Source: Bacillus sp. FJAT-29790 (lineage in GTDB: Bacteria; Bacillota; Bacilli; Bacillales; Cytobacillaceae). From it: a DNA stretch of 64,000 bases. Of this stretch, positions 27,538-35,907 are shown one piece after another (position 1 is the first letter of the stretch; each line of letters begins with the position of its first letter). The stretch covers positions 2,645,598 to 2,709,597 of the forward strand of contig NZ_JAHNZZ010000001.1 in the NCBI RefSeq assembly GCF_019039215.1, in the 5' to 3' direction. The translations under genes were made by a program, and so were the position numbers. The notes under the pieces were generated by a model. That model was not told the DNA's origin, searched no databases, and worked only from the letters and a program-made list of their open reading frames with translations.

Positions 27538-27882
27538 CTATGTGAATCGAAGCAGATCACTTTTTACATTTTCAAGATGCTTCTTGTATTCCTCAAGGCT
27601 TTTGACATATTGCTCTTCCGCCATTTCACCCTGTTTCTTCTGCATCTCCAGCCGGGTTATTTGCTCTTCAATGACGGCTTTTTTCTTTAGTAACAGCTGA
27701 AACTGCTTTTCATCTGTATCTGGCTCTTGCTTCTGCAAAAGCTTTCGACTTCTAACTATTCCAATGACAACGACCACGAGCAAAAAAATCAGCATAACAT
27801 GAGGATCAAGCTTATTTAGGAATGGCGTCTCAAGCCAAAACGATACAAGCCAATCTGGATGGAGCGGCGGGACATCAATCAT
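27538..27882 (-). CDS. Small membrane protein with coiled coil, ccm-associated
   Basis: 114 residues. One membrane segment (about 28-44, VMLIFLLVVVVIGIV) is followed by a long helical, charged cytoplasmic region (KKKAVIEEQITRLEMQKKQ...) ending in a SHOCT-like pattern. Its start overlaps the end of the preceding gene by 4 bases. It may be part of a split CcmI/NrfG-like function (inference from position only). Confidence 0.65.
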   Translation of the reverse strand: MIDVPPLHPDWLVSFWLETPFLNKLDPHVMLIFLLVVVVIGIVRSRKLLQKQEPDTDEKQFQLLLKKKAVIEEQITRLEMQKKQGEMAEEQYVKSLEEYKKHLENVKSDLLRFT

Positions 27883-28250
27883 TCTTTGATCCTGCCCTTC
27901 TGCTTGCGGAGCTTATTTAACTCGGCTAATATTTCACGCTCGATTTCATCAGCTTCGGCTTTACTTTTTGACTCGTCTGTTATTCCTTTATTCCCCATTT
28001 TCATATAGTCTGCTGCAAGAAGTTGATAACGCTTTTTCAACGTTTGAAAGTCATCCTCGGAAATTTTCTTCATAAGAAAATCCATTTCAAGCTCATTTAC
28101 AGTTGCATAAATCATCTCTAATGGCAGTTCAAGCTCATTTCCATCAACGGCTGCCAGCGTATTTCCCTCACCGCTGAAAAAAGGAGCAACAATAAAATAA
28201 AAACAAGTAATAATAACAATGGAACCTCCGAGTAAAAATAAATAATCCAT
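27879..28250 (-). CDS. Small membrane protein, ccm-associated (possible CcmI-like)
   Basis: About 123 residues. One N-terminal membrane segment (MDYLFLLGGSIVIITCFYFI) is followed by a helical soluble region (ELEMDFLMKKISEDDFQTLKK...). The ATG at 28250 follows AAGGAGCG; an upstream extension is not supported. Tail-anchored helices next to CcmF and CcmH suggest a CcmI-like role, but no TPR repeats are visible. Confidence 0.65.
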   Translation of the reverse strand: MDYLFLLGGSIVIITCFYFIVAPFFSGEGNTLAAVDGNELELPLEMIYATVNELEMDFLMKKISEDDFQTLKKRYQLLAADYMKMGNKGITDESKSKAEADEIEREILAELNKLRKQKGRIKE

Positions 28251-28376
28251 ATTGATCGCTCCTTGGTTTAGAGGTGGGAGGTCAGGGTTGAGATTGGGGG
28301 AAACCAGTGAATACACCGATTTCCTTTTTCCCTTCCTTGCTCTCAACCTTATTTTCCTTTAAACTTTCATACTACG

Positions 28377-28895
28377 TTAAAAATGCTTACGCCTTTCCTC
28401 TTCAAAGGTTATTTCAATTATTTCTCGCTCTGTTTCAGTTATCTCTTTTTCTTCAATAGGTATCGAACACGATTCCGCATTTTTGTTTGTCAGTTTCTTG
28501 ATTCCAAAACCGACAACAAACGCGCCAAATAAAAAGCCAAATGCTGGGGCGACCCAAGCAATCAAATCGCTGCCTTTCGCGGCCGGTGTTCTTAAAGCAG
28601 CTTGGCCGTATTCATCAACATATGACTGCAGAATCTCACTCTCTGATTGGCCATTATTGAGAGCCTCCAAAACTTCTTCATAATAGACTTTTTTTACCGT
28701 ACAAGTTGAGATATCATGATCAGCATGCCCTTGCATATCAAGCTGGTTAATTACAAATTGGAACTCTTTCGAATTGTAATCAAACACTGATTTTGCCCTT
28801 GCTCCCTTATAATCAAAGCCGAGATCAATCACTATCAGGGAAACCGCGAACGTAATGGACCGTTTTAATAACTGCCTTCTAGTTAATGTCTTCAT
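28377..28895 (-). CDS. CcmH/NrfF-like protein with a single cysteine
   Basis: 172 residues. An N-terminal TRRQLLKRS signal-like segment and membrane helix are followed by a CcmH-type helical domain (ALNNGQSESEILQSYVDEYG, about 79-98) and a C-terminal membrane helix (about 110-135). The usual LRCxxC motif is replaced by ISTCTVKKV with only Cys65, so no CxxC dithiol is possible. The ATG overlaps the ccmF stop (ATGA). Likely partner of CcmF in holding the apocytochrome. Confidence 0.78.
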   Translation of the reverse strand: MKTLTRRQLLKRSITFAVSLIVIDLGFDYKGARAKSVFDYNSKEFQFVINQLDMQGHADHDISTCTVKKVYYEEVLEALNNGQSESEILQSYVDEYGQAALRTPAAKGSDLIAWVAPAFGFLFGAFVVGFGIKKLTNKNAESCSIPIEEKEITETEREIIEITFEEERRKHF

Positions 28896-30871
28896 ACCCG
28901 AACACCCGCGTGTTGACCGCGCATTCGGAATGATGCAGTCGTTTTTCCCCCGATCAATGCAACAGCAGTCCCGATCATCATCAGAATACCTCCTGCCCAA
29001 ATCCAGCTAACAAAAGGATTAATTTTGACTACAAAGGTAACCTTCTCTCCGTTTTCCCATGAACTGAGCACAACGTAAAGATCCTCACTCCAATTCGTTT
29101 TTATCGCTACTTCCGTGGATGGCTCCGGCCAGGTTGCATAAAAGATCTTTTCCGGCTTGATCATTCCAGCACTTTTTCCTTTATAGGAGACAGCGATATT
29201 AGCAAACACAATTCCATTGCCATTATTCGTTGTTTCAGACAGTTCTTGAAAGGTCAGCTCATAATGTCCGACTTTCATGCTTTCGCCTTTATTAACCGTC
29301 TTCATAACTTCTTCGGAGTACGCATTAGATGAGATCACACCGACAGCGATAAGCGCCACTCCAATATGAACGATATAGCCTCCATACCTGCGTTGATTTT
29401 TTCTTGTTAATTGGATCGCTGCTTTTATGAAGCCTTCCTTTGTCGCCTTTCGCCGTGCTTCCATTCCCCGCCAAAACTCAAGCACGTGCACAGCGAACAT
29501 AAATGCCGTAACCGTTAATCCGGTGATGGCGTATATGCCCCTCACCCCCGTTACCACAAGGATAATAGTAAATATGATGGCTACCAGCAGAGGGGCAAGG
29601 GTATTTTTTAAGAAGCGTTCAAATACCGCTTTTTGCCATGAAATGAGCGGACAAATGGCCATTAGTAAAAGGAGAGCCAGCATAATCGGCGCCATCACTT
29701 TATTAAAATATGGAGCACCTACGTTTACTTTCGTTCCGGTTACTGTTTCTGAGATCAAGGGATACATTGTTCCCCAAAAGACTGCAAATGCGGCTGCGAC
29801 TAAAATAAAATTATTTAACAGAAAGCTGCTTTCCTTTGAAAAGTAAGATTCAATCGGCTGGCTTTCTTTTTTTATCAGATGATAACGGGTGGATACGACG
29901 TAAATGGCAAAGAGCATCATAAATGCCATAAAGACCAAGAAATAAGTCCCGAGATTGCTGTCACCAAACGCATGAACACTTGTTAAAATTCCACTTCGCA
30001 CAAGAAAGGTGCCAAATAGTGAAAGGATATAAGACAAAATGATCAGACTTAAATTCCAAGTTCTTAGCATGTTTTTCCGTTCTTGAATCATAACCGAATG
30101 CAGGAATGCCGAAACGGTCAGCCACGGTAAAAAGGATGCATTTTCAACCGGGTCCCAAGCCCAGTATCCACCCCAGCCTAGCTCAAGATAAGCCCACCAG
30201 CCGCCAACGATGTTACCGATCGTCAAGAACAGCCATCCCGTCAATGTCCAGCGTCTCGTTAATTTAATCCACTGGGCATCCATCTTTTTCATCAGCAGCG
30301 CAGCAATGGCGTAGGCAAAAGGAACAGCCAAACCGACGTAGCCCATATAGAGAGTGACAGGATGGATGACCATGCCAGGGTTTTGGAGCATCGGATTCAA
30401 TCCTTTTCCATCGACAGGTATTGTCTCCGTCATCTCAAATGGGTTCGCATTTAAGACCATGACAATATAGAAAAATAGCTGATTTACGACTAAAATATTT
30501 GAAACATATGGAATCATAATGTTTTGTTTCTTCTTATTTAGAACAATAATGGCTGCATAAATGCTTAATAAAAACGTCCAAAGTAATAACGATCCTGCGT
30601 TTCCTGCCCAAAAAGCTGCTAACTTATATACGAGTGGAAGCTGCAGATTTGTATAGGCAGCTACATACTTATATTGAAACTGGCTCGTACCGAGTATATA
30701 GAATAAAAGGAATGCGGAGATGCTCGTCACGAATGCAAGGGATAAGACCCCTCCACGTGCACTTTCCAGCCATTTTGGGTTCTTTGTTTTTAAGCCGATG
30801 ATGTTAGCAGCTAATGAGTACAAGGAAATGACGATGCCTAGTATGAGTGAGATATTTCCGATTAAATACAT
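28892..30871 (-). CDS. ccmF: Haem lyase CcmF/NrfE
   Basis: 659 residues with about 15 predicted membrane segments. The WWD haem motif reads GWGGYWAWDPVENASFLPWL (about 230-249), and conserved histidines occur in the membrane parts and large outer loop. It joins haem from CcmE to the CXXCH (and possibly CLTCK) cysteines. The length and order (ccmE upstream, ccmH downstream) match System I. Confidence 0.95.
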   Translation of the reverse strand: MYLIGNISLILGIVISLYSLAANIIGLKTKNPKWLESARGGVLSLAFVTSISAFLLFYILGTSQFQYKYVAAYTNLQLPLVYKLAAFWAGNAGSLLLWTFLLSIYAAIIVLNKKKQNIMIPYVSNILVVNQLFFYIVMVLNANPFEMTETIPVDGKGLNPMLQNPGMVIHPVTLYMGYVGLAVPFAYAIAALLMKKMDAQWIKLTRRWTLTGWLFLTIGNIVGGWWAYLELGWGGYWAWDPVENASFLPWLTVSAFLHSVMIQERKNMLRTWNLSLIILSYILSLFGTFLVRSGILTSVHAFGDSNLGTYFLVFMAFMMLFAIYVVSTRYHLIKKESQPIESYFSKESSFLLNNFILVAAAFAVFWGTMYPLISETVTGTKVNVGAPYFNKVMAPIMLALLLLMAICPLISWQKAVFERFLKNTLAPLLVAIIFTIILVVTGVRGIYAITGLTVTAFMFAVHVLEFWRGMEARRKATKEGFIKAAIQLTRKNQRRYGGYIVHIGVALIAVGVISSNAYSEEVMKTVNKGESMKVGHYELTFQELSETTNNGNGIVFANIAVSYKGKSAGMIKPEKIFYATWPEPSTEVAIKTNWSEDLYVVLSSWENGEKVTFVVKINPFVSWIWAGGILMMIGTAVALIGGKTTASFRMRGQHAGVRV

Positions 30872-30891
30872 GATGTCGCCCGCCTGTCTAA

Positions 30892-31338
30892 TTAGTTCTG
30901 CTTATTTTCATTCATCTCTTTATGCATCTTCGAGTCATAGTTTTCTACGTCTTCTCCTTCATACTTGGAAGGGCATTTTGTTTGAACCTTTTCCGCTTCA
31001 AACACGCCATTTTCCTTTAAAAATCCTTCGACAATCACAATGACATCCTCCGAAAAATTATCTGGCTTCACACCCATATAACGGATGGGAAGAGAAGCCC
31101 CGCTTTCTTCGGAAATTTCAAACTTCAATTCAATTTTGTCTGCATTCCAATCAATTGAGTCCTGCTTTAATAACCCTTGCGTCATTATGTATTCATCCTT
31201 TAAGGAATCCTTCTTATTTAGCAATTCCTCTATCGTAACTTCCTTGCTGCCTGCGCTTGGCATAGTCGAAAAGAACATGATCATGATCGCAGCAGCGAAG
31301 AGAGATAAACCGAACATAATTTTTTTATTTTTAGACAT
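30892..31338 (-). CDS. ccmE: Haem chaperone CcmE of CxxxY type
   Basis: 148 residues. One N-terminal membrane anchor (about 6-24) is followed by a beta-barrel domain. Haem binding uses Cys122 and Tyr126 (KCPSKYEGE) instead of the histidine of Gram-negative HxxxY CcmE. This CxxxY variant is known from Desulfovibrio, archaea and some Gram-positives. The start follows an AGGAGGT site that overlaps the previous gene's end. Confidence 0.9.
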   Translation of the reverse strand: MSKNKKIMFGLSLFAAAIMIMFFSTMPSAGSKEVTIEELLNKKDSLKDEYIMTQGLLKQDSIDWNADKIELKFEISEESGASLPIRYMGVKPDNFSEDVIVIVEGFLKENGVFEAEKVQTKCPSKYEGEDVENYDSKMHKEMNENKQN

Positions 31339-32295
31339 TCATTTACCTCCTAGTTTTTTCAGTAGTTCGCTATATTCTTGTTCAGAGATGCTTCCTTCAA
31401 GGAGCATTGCTCGTAAGCGTGATTTCTTTGCTTTGAATGCTGATGGTTTCTCGGGTTCTGTTCTATGTATCATCATTTTCTTTTTATTCAGGAAGAAAAC
31501 GATCAGCAATGCCGAAATGACACTGAAGCCACCGACGGTTGAGATGATTACCCAGATAGGGATGGTTTCATTTTTCTTCACTGCTCCTTCACCATGGGTC
31601 GGATTGCCAGCCATTTCTTCCATTATTTCCATTGTCGTTTTTGATTCTGCGCGTTGATATTGAAGCTGGAACTCTTTTACCTCATTAGGCTTCATCCCTT
31701 GAATCTGATATAAGAACATATTCATGCCATAAGGATTTTCCTGGTGTGAATCGGCCTGAGGGTTTAATTTAAAGTTTTCAGTTTTTAATGGTTCAAGAAA
31801 AACAACACTTACTAGACGGATATCTGCAAAGCTTTTAAATTGAAAGGAAAGCGTTTTTGTCTCACCGCCCGCTTTTATTTGCCCCGTATAATATTCAATA
31901 ACAAATTTATAAGCTTCTTGTGGCTGAATATCCTCGCTTGTTTCCCATGTAATCATGCTATTTTTTTCATCAATTTTGTATTCGATTTCGTTCATCTGGG
32001 TGAAATCGCGATTGTAGTCAGCAACAAAGCCGATTCGAAACTCGTCATCATTCATTGGAAGGGGAATTTCAATCTGGCCCTTTTTGGGTTTGTCGGTATT
32101 ATTTATTAACGAACCATGATATCCAACTAGCAAGGATGGATGATCTTTCACTTTATCATTCGGGTGATTGGCGTATTCAGGCATGATTTGTATTTTTAAT
32201 TCCTCCATCTTTAAAATAGGTGCAGCAAGAGAAAATCCCGGCATGCTAAGGATAAGGAAGGTAGCCCCTATTAAAGACAGGATTATTTTTTTCAT
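31339..32295 (-). CDS. Membrane-anchored exported protein of unknown function, ccm-associated
   Basis: 318 residues. A signal peptide (about 1-24) leads an outer beta-rich domain (about 30-235) with no cysteines or haem motif. One membrane helix (about 248-268, WVIISTVGGFSVISALLIVF) and a basic cytoplasmic tail with a SHOCT-like ending (LRAMLLEGSISEQEYSELLKKLG) follow. It is the first gene of the ccm/nrf transcription unit, directly below two FNR-type boxes. I do not recognise the family; position suggests a role in cytochrome c maturation or its assembly. Confidence 0.7.
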   Translation of the reverse strand: MKKIILSLIGATFLILSMPGFSLAAPILKMEELKIQIMPEYANHPNDKVKDHPSLLVGYHGSLINNTDKPKKGQIEIPLPMNDDEFRIGFVADYNRDFTQMNEIEYKIDEKNSMITWETSEDIQPQEAYKFVIEYYTGQIKAGGETKTLSFQFKSFADIRLVSVVFLEPLKTENFKLNPQADSHQENPYGMNMFLYQIQGMKPNEVKEFQLQYQRAESKTTMEIMEEMAGNPTHGEGAVKKNETIPIWVIISTVGGFSVISALLIVFFLNKKKMMIHRTEPEKPSAFKAKKSRLRAMLLEGSISEQEYSELLKKLGGK

Positions 32296-32369
32296 TGTTA
32301 GACATCCTTTCTTAGCGAATGCTTTTTTCGTTTTTCTATAGTAAAATCATCCTGAAAATATGGATTTTT

Positions 32370-32385
32370 TGTGAACATATTCACA
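32370..32385. promoter_or_regulatory. FNR/CRP-type box 1
   Basis: TGTGAACATATTCACA, a perfect TGTGA-N6-TCACA palindrome, 75 bases upstream of the first ccm-cluster gene. This is the binding pattern of the Bacillus Fnr regulator, which activates anaerobic respiration genes. Confidence 0.7.
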
Positions 32386-32484
32386 TGTTTTCTTCTGATG
32401 AGGAATACATCACCATTTGGGATGAAGAATGAATTTTTTTAAAACTGCCTACCTTATTTAAACCATTTTAGAAGAGGTTACTTC

Positions 32485-32500
32485 TGTGACCAAATTCACA
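32485..32500. promoter_or_regulatory. FNR/CRP-type box 2
   Basis: TGTGACCAAATTCACA, a second perfect TGTGA-N6-TCACA palindrome, 115 bases from the first (close to 11 helical turns). A half-site TTTGTGAACG follows at about 32526. Confidence 0.65.
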
Positions 32501-32621
32501 GTTCTTCTGTTAGATCTTTACTACTTTGTGAACGTTAGGAAATTGGAGTGTTAACTTTATCAAAGAAGGTAAAAGGATGTTAGATTCCCTATTTACTGAC
32601 TTTCTTTGATAATTCATTTAT

Positions 32622-32662
32622 CCTAAAACAGAAAATCCGCCGCCAATTAATTGGCAGCGGAC
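32622..32662 (-). terminator. Terminator of the cysteine desulfidase gene
   Basis: Stem TCCGCCGCCAATTA/TAATTGGCAGCGGA with a T-rich run on the minus strand. The rest of 32663-32792 shows nothing clear. Confidence 0.6.
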
Positions 32663-32792
32663 AACTTACAACAACAGTTATTAAACTTGTATAGGAGTAT
32701 ATTTACCTTTTAAAAAAGCCGTTTCTCAAAATCTTACCCATATTGGATAAGAGATGCTTCAGTGAATATCTTTAATGAATCAGCTTATCTGG

Positions 32793-34067
32793 TTATTTCT
32801 CAAGCATTAATTTTAAAATCAATTCATCTGTCTGCCGTGTTCCTTCATTCCCTAGCTTACAAAAGCTTTCAATGCTTTTTTCCACGTCATCATGAATAAA
32901 TCCATCAGTGGAGCTGATTTCTTGAGCGTTCAGTGCTAGTAGAGCTGATTGGACAGCGACATTGGAACATGTCGAGACCTTCATGGCACAGCCGGCCTTT
33001 GCGCCGTCGCAGATCATTCCGGATACATTACCTATTGTATTTTGGACGGCCGCTTTAACTTGCTGAAGATTTCCATCAAGCAAATAGACTATTGCTGCAC
33101 TCGATCCCATTCCAGCTGCAGTCACGCCACATAAAGCGGAGAGCCGGCCAAATTTAGATTTGATATGGATTGTAATTAAATGACTTAATGCAACAGCACG
33201 AATCATTGATTCCTCCGGTACTTGCAACTTCTCCGCTACTGCCACTACAGGTAAGGTCACTGCAATTCCTTGATTTCCACTTCCAGTATTGGCTATAACC
33301 GGAAGTGTCGAACCTGCCATCCTTGCATCTGAACCTGCTGCAGCAAGGGACATGGCGGCAGTGGCCAAGTCATCTGATAAAAGACCCTTTTTCACATTTT
33401 CTTGCAGGGTTTTTCCAACATTTAGACCATAGTTTCCAGAAAGCCCTTCTTTCCCAATTACCCGGTTTAATTCAATACTCTTTTTTACGATTGCCAAATC
33501 CTTAAGATCTACCTGTACAACCCACTCGTAAATTTGGTCAATGGATAGATCTTCTATCTCTTCTTCATCTGTTTGAATGCCAATATTCTCGCATCCACCT
33601 CGGAATACAGCTTTGCCATCGACTTCAATTAACGTGATATTACTATGATTATCAGAGATTACTACTCTAGAAATCTGCTGATCTGTTTGAATAATGACTT
33701 CAATATAAAGTCTCTTCGGCGTTTCCGCTTGACTAGCTGTAACCTTCCCATCCTCAATAAGCTCTAAGGCCGACAGCTCGTCTTCCTTTGTAAGCCCATC
33801 TAATACTTCAAGTTTTTTCTCCGGATCCCCAGCAACAGCCCCAAGAGCTGCAGCAAAATCGAGACCTTTGGCTGACATCCCAGGAATACCCACTGACTTT
33901 GCATTTTTGATGATATTCCCGCTTGCTTTTACACTTATCTCTTTTATATTTCCATTCACATGGCTTTTCGCTGTCGCCGCGGCTAAGGCAATCGCTACCG
34001 GTTCAGTGCAACCAAGTGCCACAACCAATTCTCTTTCTAAAATAGTTAAGATCTTTTGACCCTTCAT
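32793..34067 (-). CDS. cyuA: CyuA/YhaM-type L-cysteine desulfidase family protein
   Basis: 424 residues of the UPF0597 family (serine dehydratase-alpha-like). Conserved cysteines lie in ALGCTEPVA (about 19) and in CDGAKAGCAMKVSTC (about 352-367), matching the Fe-S ligands of CdsB/CyuA enzymes. Those convert L-cysteine to pyruvate, ammonia and sulfide. It stands alone. No anaerobic sensor site was seen directly upstream. The exact substrate (cysteine or serine) cannot be settled from sequence. Confidence 0.82.
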   Translation of the reverse strand: MKGQKILTILERELVVALGCTEPVAIALAAATAKSHVNGNIKEISVKASGNIIKNAKSVGIPGMSAKGLDFAAALGAVAGDPEKKLEVLDGLTKEDELSALELIEDGKVTASQAETPKRLYIEVIIQTDQQISRVVISDNHSNITLIEVDGKAVFRGGCENIGIQTDEEEIEDLSIDQIYEWVVQVDLKDLAIVKKSIELNRVIGKEGLSGNYGLNVGKTLQENVKKGLLSDDLATAAMSLAAAGSDARMAGSTLPVIANTGSGNQGIAVTLPVVAVAEKLQVPEESMIRAVALSHLITIHIKSKFGRLSALCGVTAAGMGSSAAIVYLLDGNLQQVKAAVQNTIGNVSGMICDGAKAGCAMKVSTCSNVAVQSALLALNAQEISSTDGFIHDDVEKSIESFCKLGNEGTRQTDELILKLMLEK

Positions 34068-34163
34068 TGTTTCCCACCCACCTTTTGTAACATAAATAAT
34101 AACAGAAAAAATGAAAGATTCTATGGGAAATTTTCCAAAAAGATGAAGAAATTTAAAGAATGA

Positions 34164-34192
34164 AAAAACCCCAATGCTTGTGCATCAGGGCC
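34164..34192 (-). terminator. Terminator after small gene at 34207
   Basis: Imperfect stem GCCCTGATGC/GCATTGGGG followed by TTTTTT on the minus strand. Confidence 0.6.
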
Positions 34193-34206
34193 TTAATTAG
34201 ATTAAC

Positions 34207-34371
34207 TTATTCTGGATGGAATTTCGATTTAACCGGCTGGCCGCCTCGGTTTTCATACTTTTTCTTTGCTTGTTTGACCAAATCAACATCTTGTCCTAGT
34301 TCGATATCGTTACTATTGATGCCATTCCGGGTTTTCTGTTCCGGGTTATTTTGTTTCGAGCGCTTTTTCAA
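34207..34371 (-). CDS. Small basic protein, 54 residues
   Basis: A TTG start 8 bases after AAGGAG opens a 54-codon, hydrophilic, lysine-rich frame (KKRSKQNNPEQKTRN ... AKKKYENRGGQPVKS). A GTG at 34380 abuts the ribosome site and is unlikely. The composition is like small spore-associated proteins, but I do not recognise the family. It follows ytzC on the same strand. Confidence 0.6.
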   Translation of the reverse strand: MKKRSKQNNPEQKTRNGINSNDIELGQDVDLVKQAKKKYENRGGQPVKSKFHPE

Positions 34372-34383
34372 TTCGTTCACTCC

Positions 34384-34650
34384 TTAGTGCGGAAGAGTAA
34401 TCATTTGGTTTTGAAGTTGTTGCAGCTGAAGCCTCATTCGATGGAGCTGCTCCCGCTGTTCTGAATTCGCGCTGTGTGCAAGCTTCGCTAAATCATTATA
34501 AGCATCTTCAAGGGATTGAAGTGCATTTGTATAGCCAATATCATTGTAATGCTCCTGAGTTCTTCCTTCTTCAAGTTGGTCATTTGCAAAGTTTAACGCG
34601 TCCTGACATTGCTGGAGAAGTGCATTAACAGAATCACGGGTTGCCATCAT
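34384..34650 (-). CDS. ytzC: YtzC-like protein (DUF2524)
   Basis: 88 residues, soluble and almost wholly helical (NALLQQCQDALNFANDQLEE; REQLHRMRLQLQQLQNQM). Size, pattern and position beside ytqA match Bacillus YtzC. Function unknown. The ATG pair follows GGAGGGG. Confidence 0.78.
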   Translation of the reverse strand: MMATRDSVNALLQQCQDALNFANDQLEEGRTQEHYNDIGYTNALQSLEDAYNDLAKLAHSANSEQREQLHRMRLQLQQLQNQMITLPH

Positions 34651-34941
34651 ATCCCCTCCTGATCAGAATGGGTAGAAGCATAGTGCTTCATGAATTAGTT
34701 TGTTCATTTTTCTTTTTTCTTATCTAGACAAATTGCTGGCAATTTAAAAAATAAATCGGAAACTCACATTCCAGGCATAGATAAAAATTTCAGCCGATTT
34801 CCCTAATTTATCGGCTAACGCCAATTTTGATCGATAAAACTTGAAACAATTACATTTGGATAACATTCTCACTTCATGTTAAAATTATTTTTTACGGCAT
34901 TTTTTTTGAGATTTACAATGATAATAAAAGGAGATACTGAT

Positions 34942-35907
34942 ATGATTCAGAACAACCCTTTCCCATTTGCATCTGATGATAAACGTTACCATACATGGAA
35001 TTTCCATTTACGAAATGAATTCGGCCATAAAGTTTTTAAAATCGCTCTTGATGGCGGCTTTGATTGCCCAAACCGGGACGGCACGGTTGCCCATGGAGGC
35101 TGTACATTTTGCAGCGCTGCTGGTTCAGGTGATTTCGCCGGAAACCGTGCGGACGATCTGGAAACACAATTTAATGAAATAAAAGAAAAAATGCATCATA
35201 AATGGAAAGACGGCAAATATATGGCGTATTTTCAAGCCTTTACGAATACACATGCCCCTGTCGAAGTACTTAGGGAAATGTACGAAAAAGTCTTGAGCCA
35301 AGAAGGTGTTGTTGGTCTTTCGATTGCAACAAGGCCTGACTGTCTTCCGGATGATGTTGTTGAGTATTTGGCTGAGCTTAATCAGAGAACCTACTTATGG
35401 GTTGAGCTTGGACTACAAACGATTCATGAAAGAACGGCCCTTCTTATTAATCGCGCTCATGATTATGAATGCTATGTCGAAGGGGTAAACAAACTTAGAA
35501 AACACGGAATTCGTGTTTGTTCCCATATTATCAATGGGCTTCCCTTAGAATCACCTGAAATGATGATGGAAACTGCAAGAGAAGTTGCGAAATTAGATGT
35601 TCAGGGAATCAAAATCCATCTCCTTCATCTTTTAAAAGGAACACCGATGGTAAAGCAATATGAAAAAGGAATGCTCGAGTTCTTATCCTTAGAAAACTAT
35701 GTAAGCCTAGTTTGTGACCAATTAGAAATTTTACCCCCGGAAATGATTATTCACCGTATTACTGGCGATGGGCCAATTGAATTGATGGTCGGCCCAATGT
35801 GGAGTGTGAATAAATGGGAAGTTCTTAATGCGATTGATGCAGAACTGAAACGCCGGAACAGCTGGCAAGGGAAATTTTATTCTAGTCAATTGGAGGAAAT
35901 GGCATGA
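34942..35907 (+). CDS. ytqA: Radical SAM protein YtqA (TIGR01212 / YhcC family)
   Basis: 321 residues from ATG at 34942 (AAAGGAG 8 bases upstream); the longer upstream frame has no ribosome site. The radical SAM cluster motif is CPNRDGTVAHGGCTFC (about 35-50), the long-loop type of the Elp3-like YhcC family. The C-terminus contains the barrel and a helical tail. Probable tRNA-related modification, exact reaction unknown. It overlaps ytqB by 4 bases. Confidence 0.88.
   Translation: MIQNNPFPFASDDKRYHTWNFHLRNEFGHKVFKIALDGGFDCPNRDGTVAHGGCTFCSAAGSGDFAGNRADDLETQFNEIKEKMHHKWKDGKYMAYFQAFTNTHAPVEVLREMYEKVLSQEGVVGLSIATRPDCLPDDVVEYLAELNQRTYLWVELGLQTIHERTALLINRAHDYECYVEGVNKLRKHGIRVCSHIINGLPLESPEMMMETAREVAKLDVQGIKIHLLHLLKGTPMVKQYEKGMLEFLSLENYVSLVCDQLEILPPEMIIHRITGDGPIELMVGPMWSVNKWEVLNAIDAELKRRNSWQGKFYSSQLEEMA

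Noticed and set aside
34876-35907. Longer ytqA start at 34876
   Set aside because: AAAGGAG is placed for the ATG at 34942 and the extra residues do not match the family.
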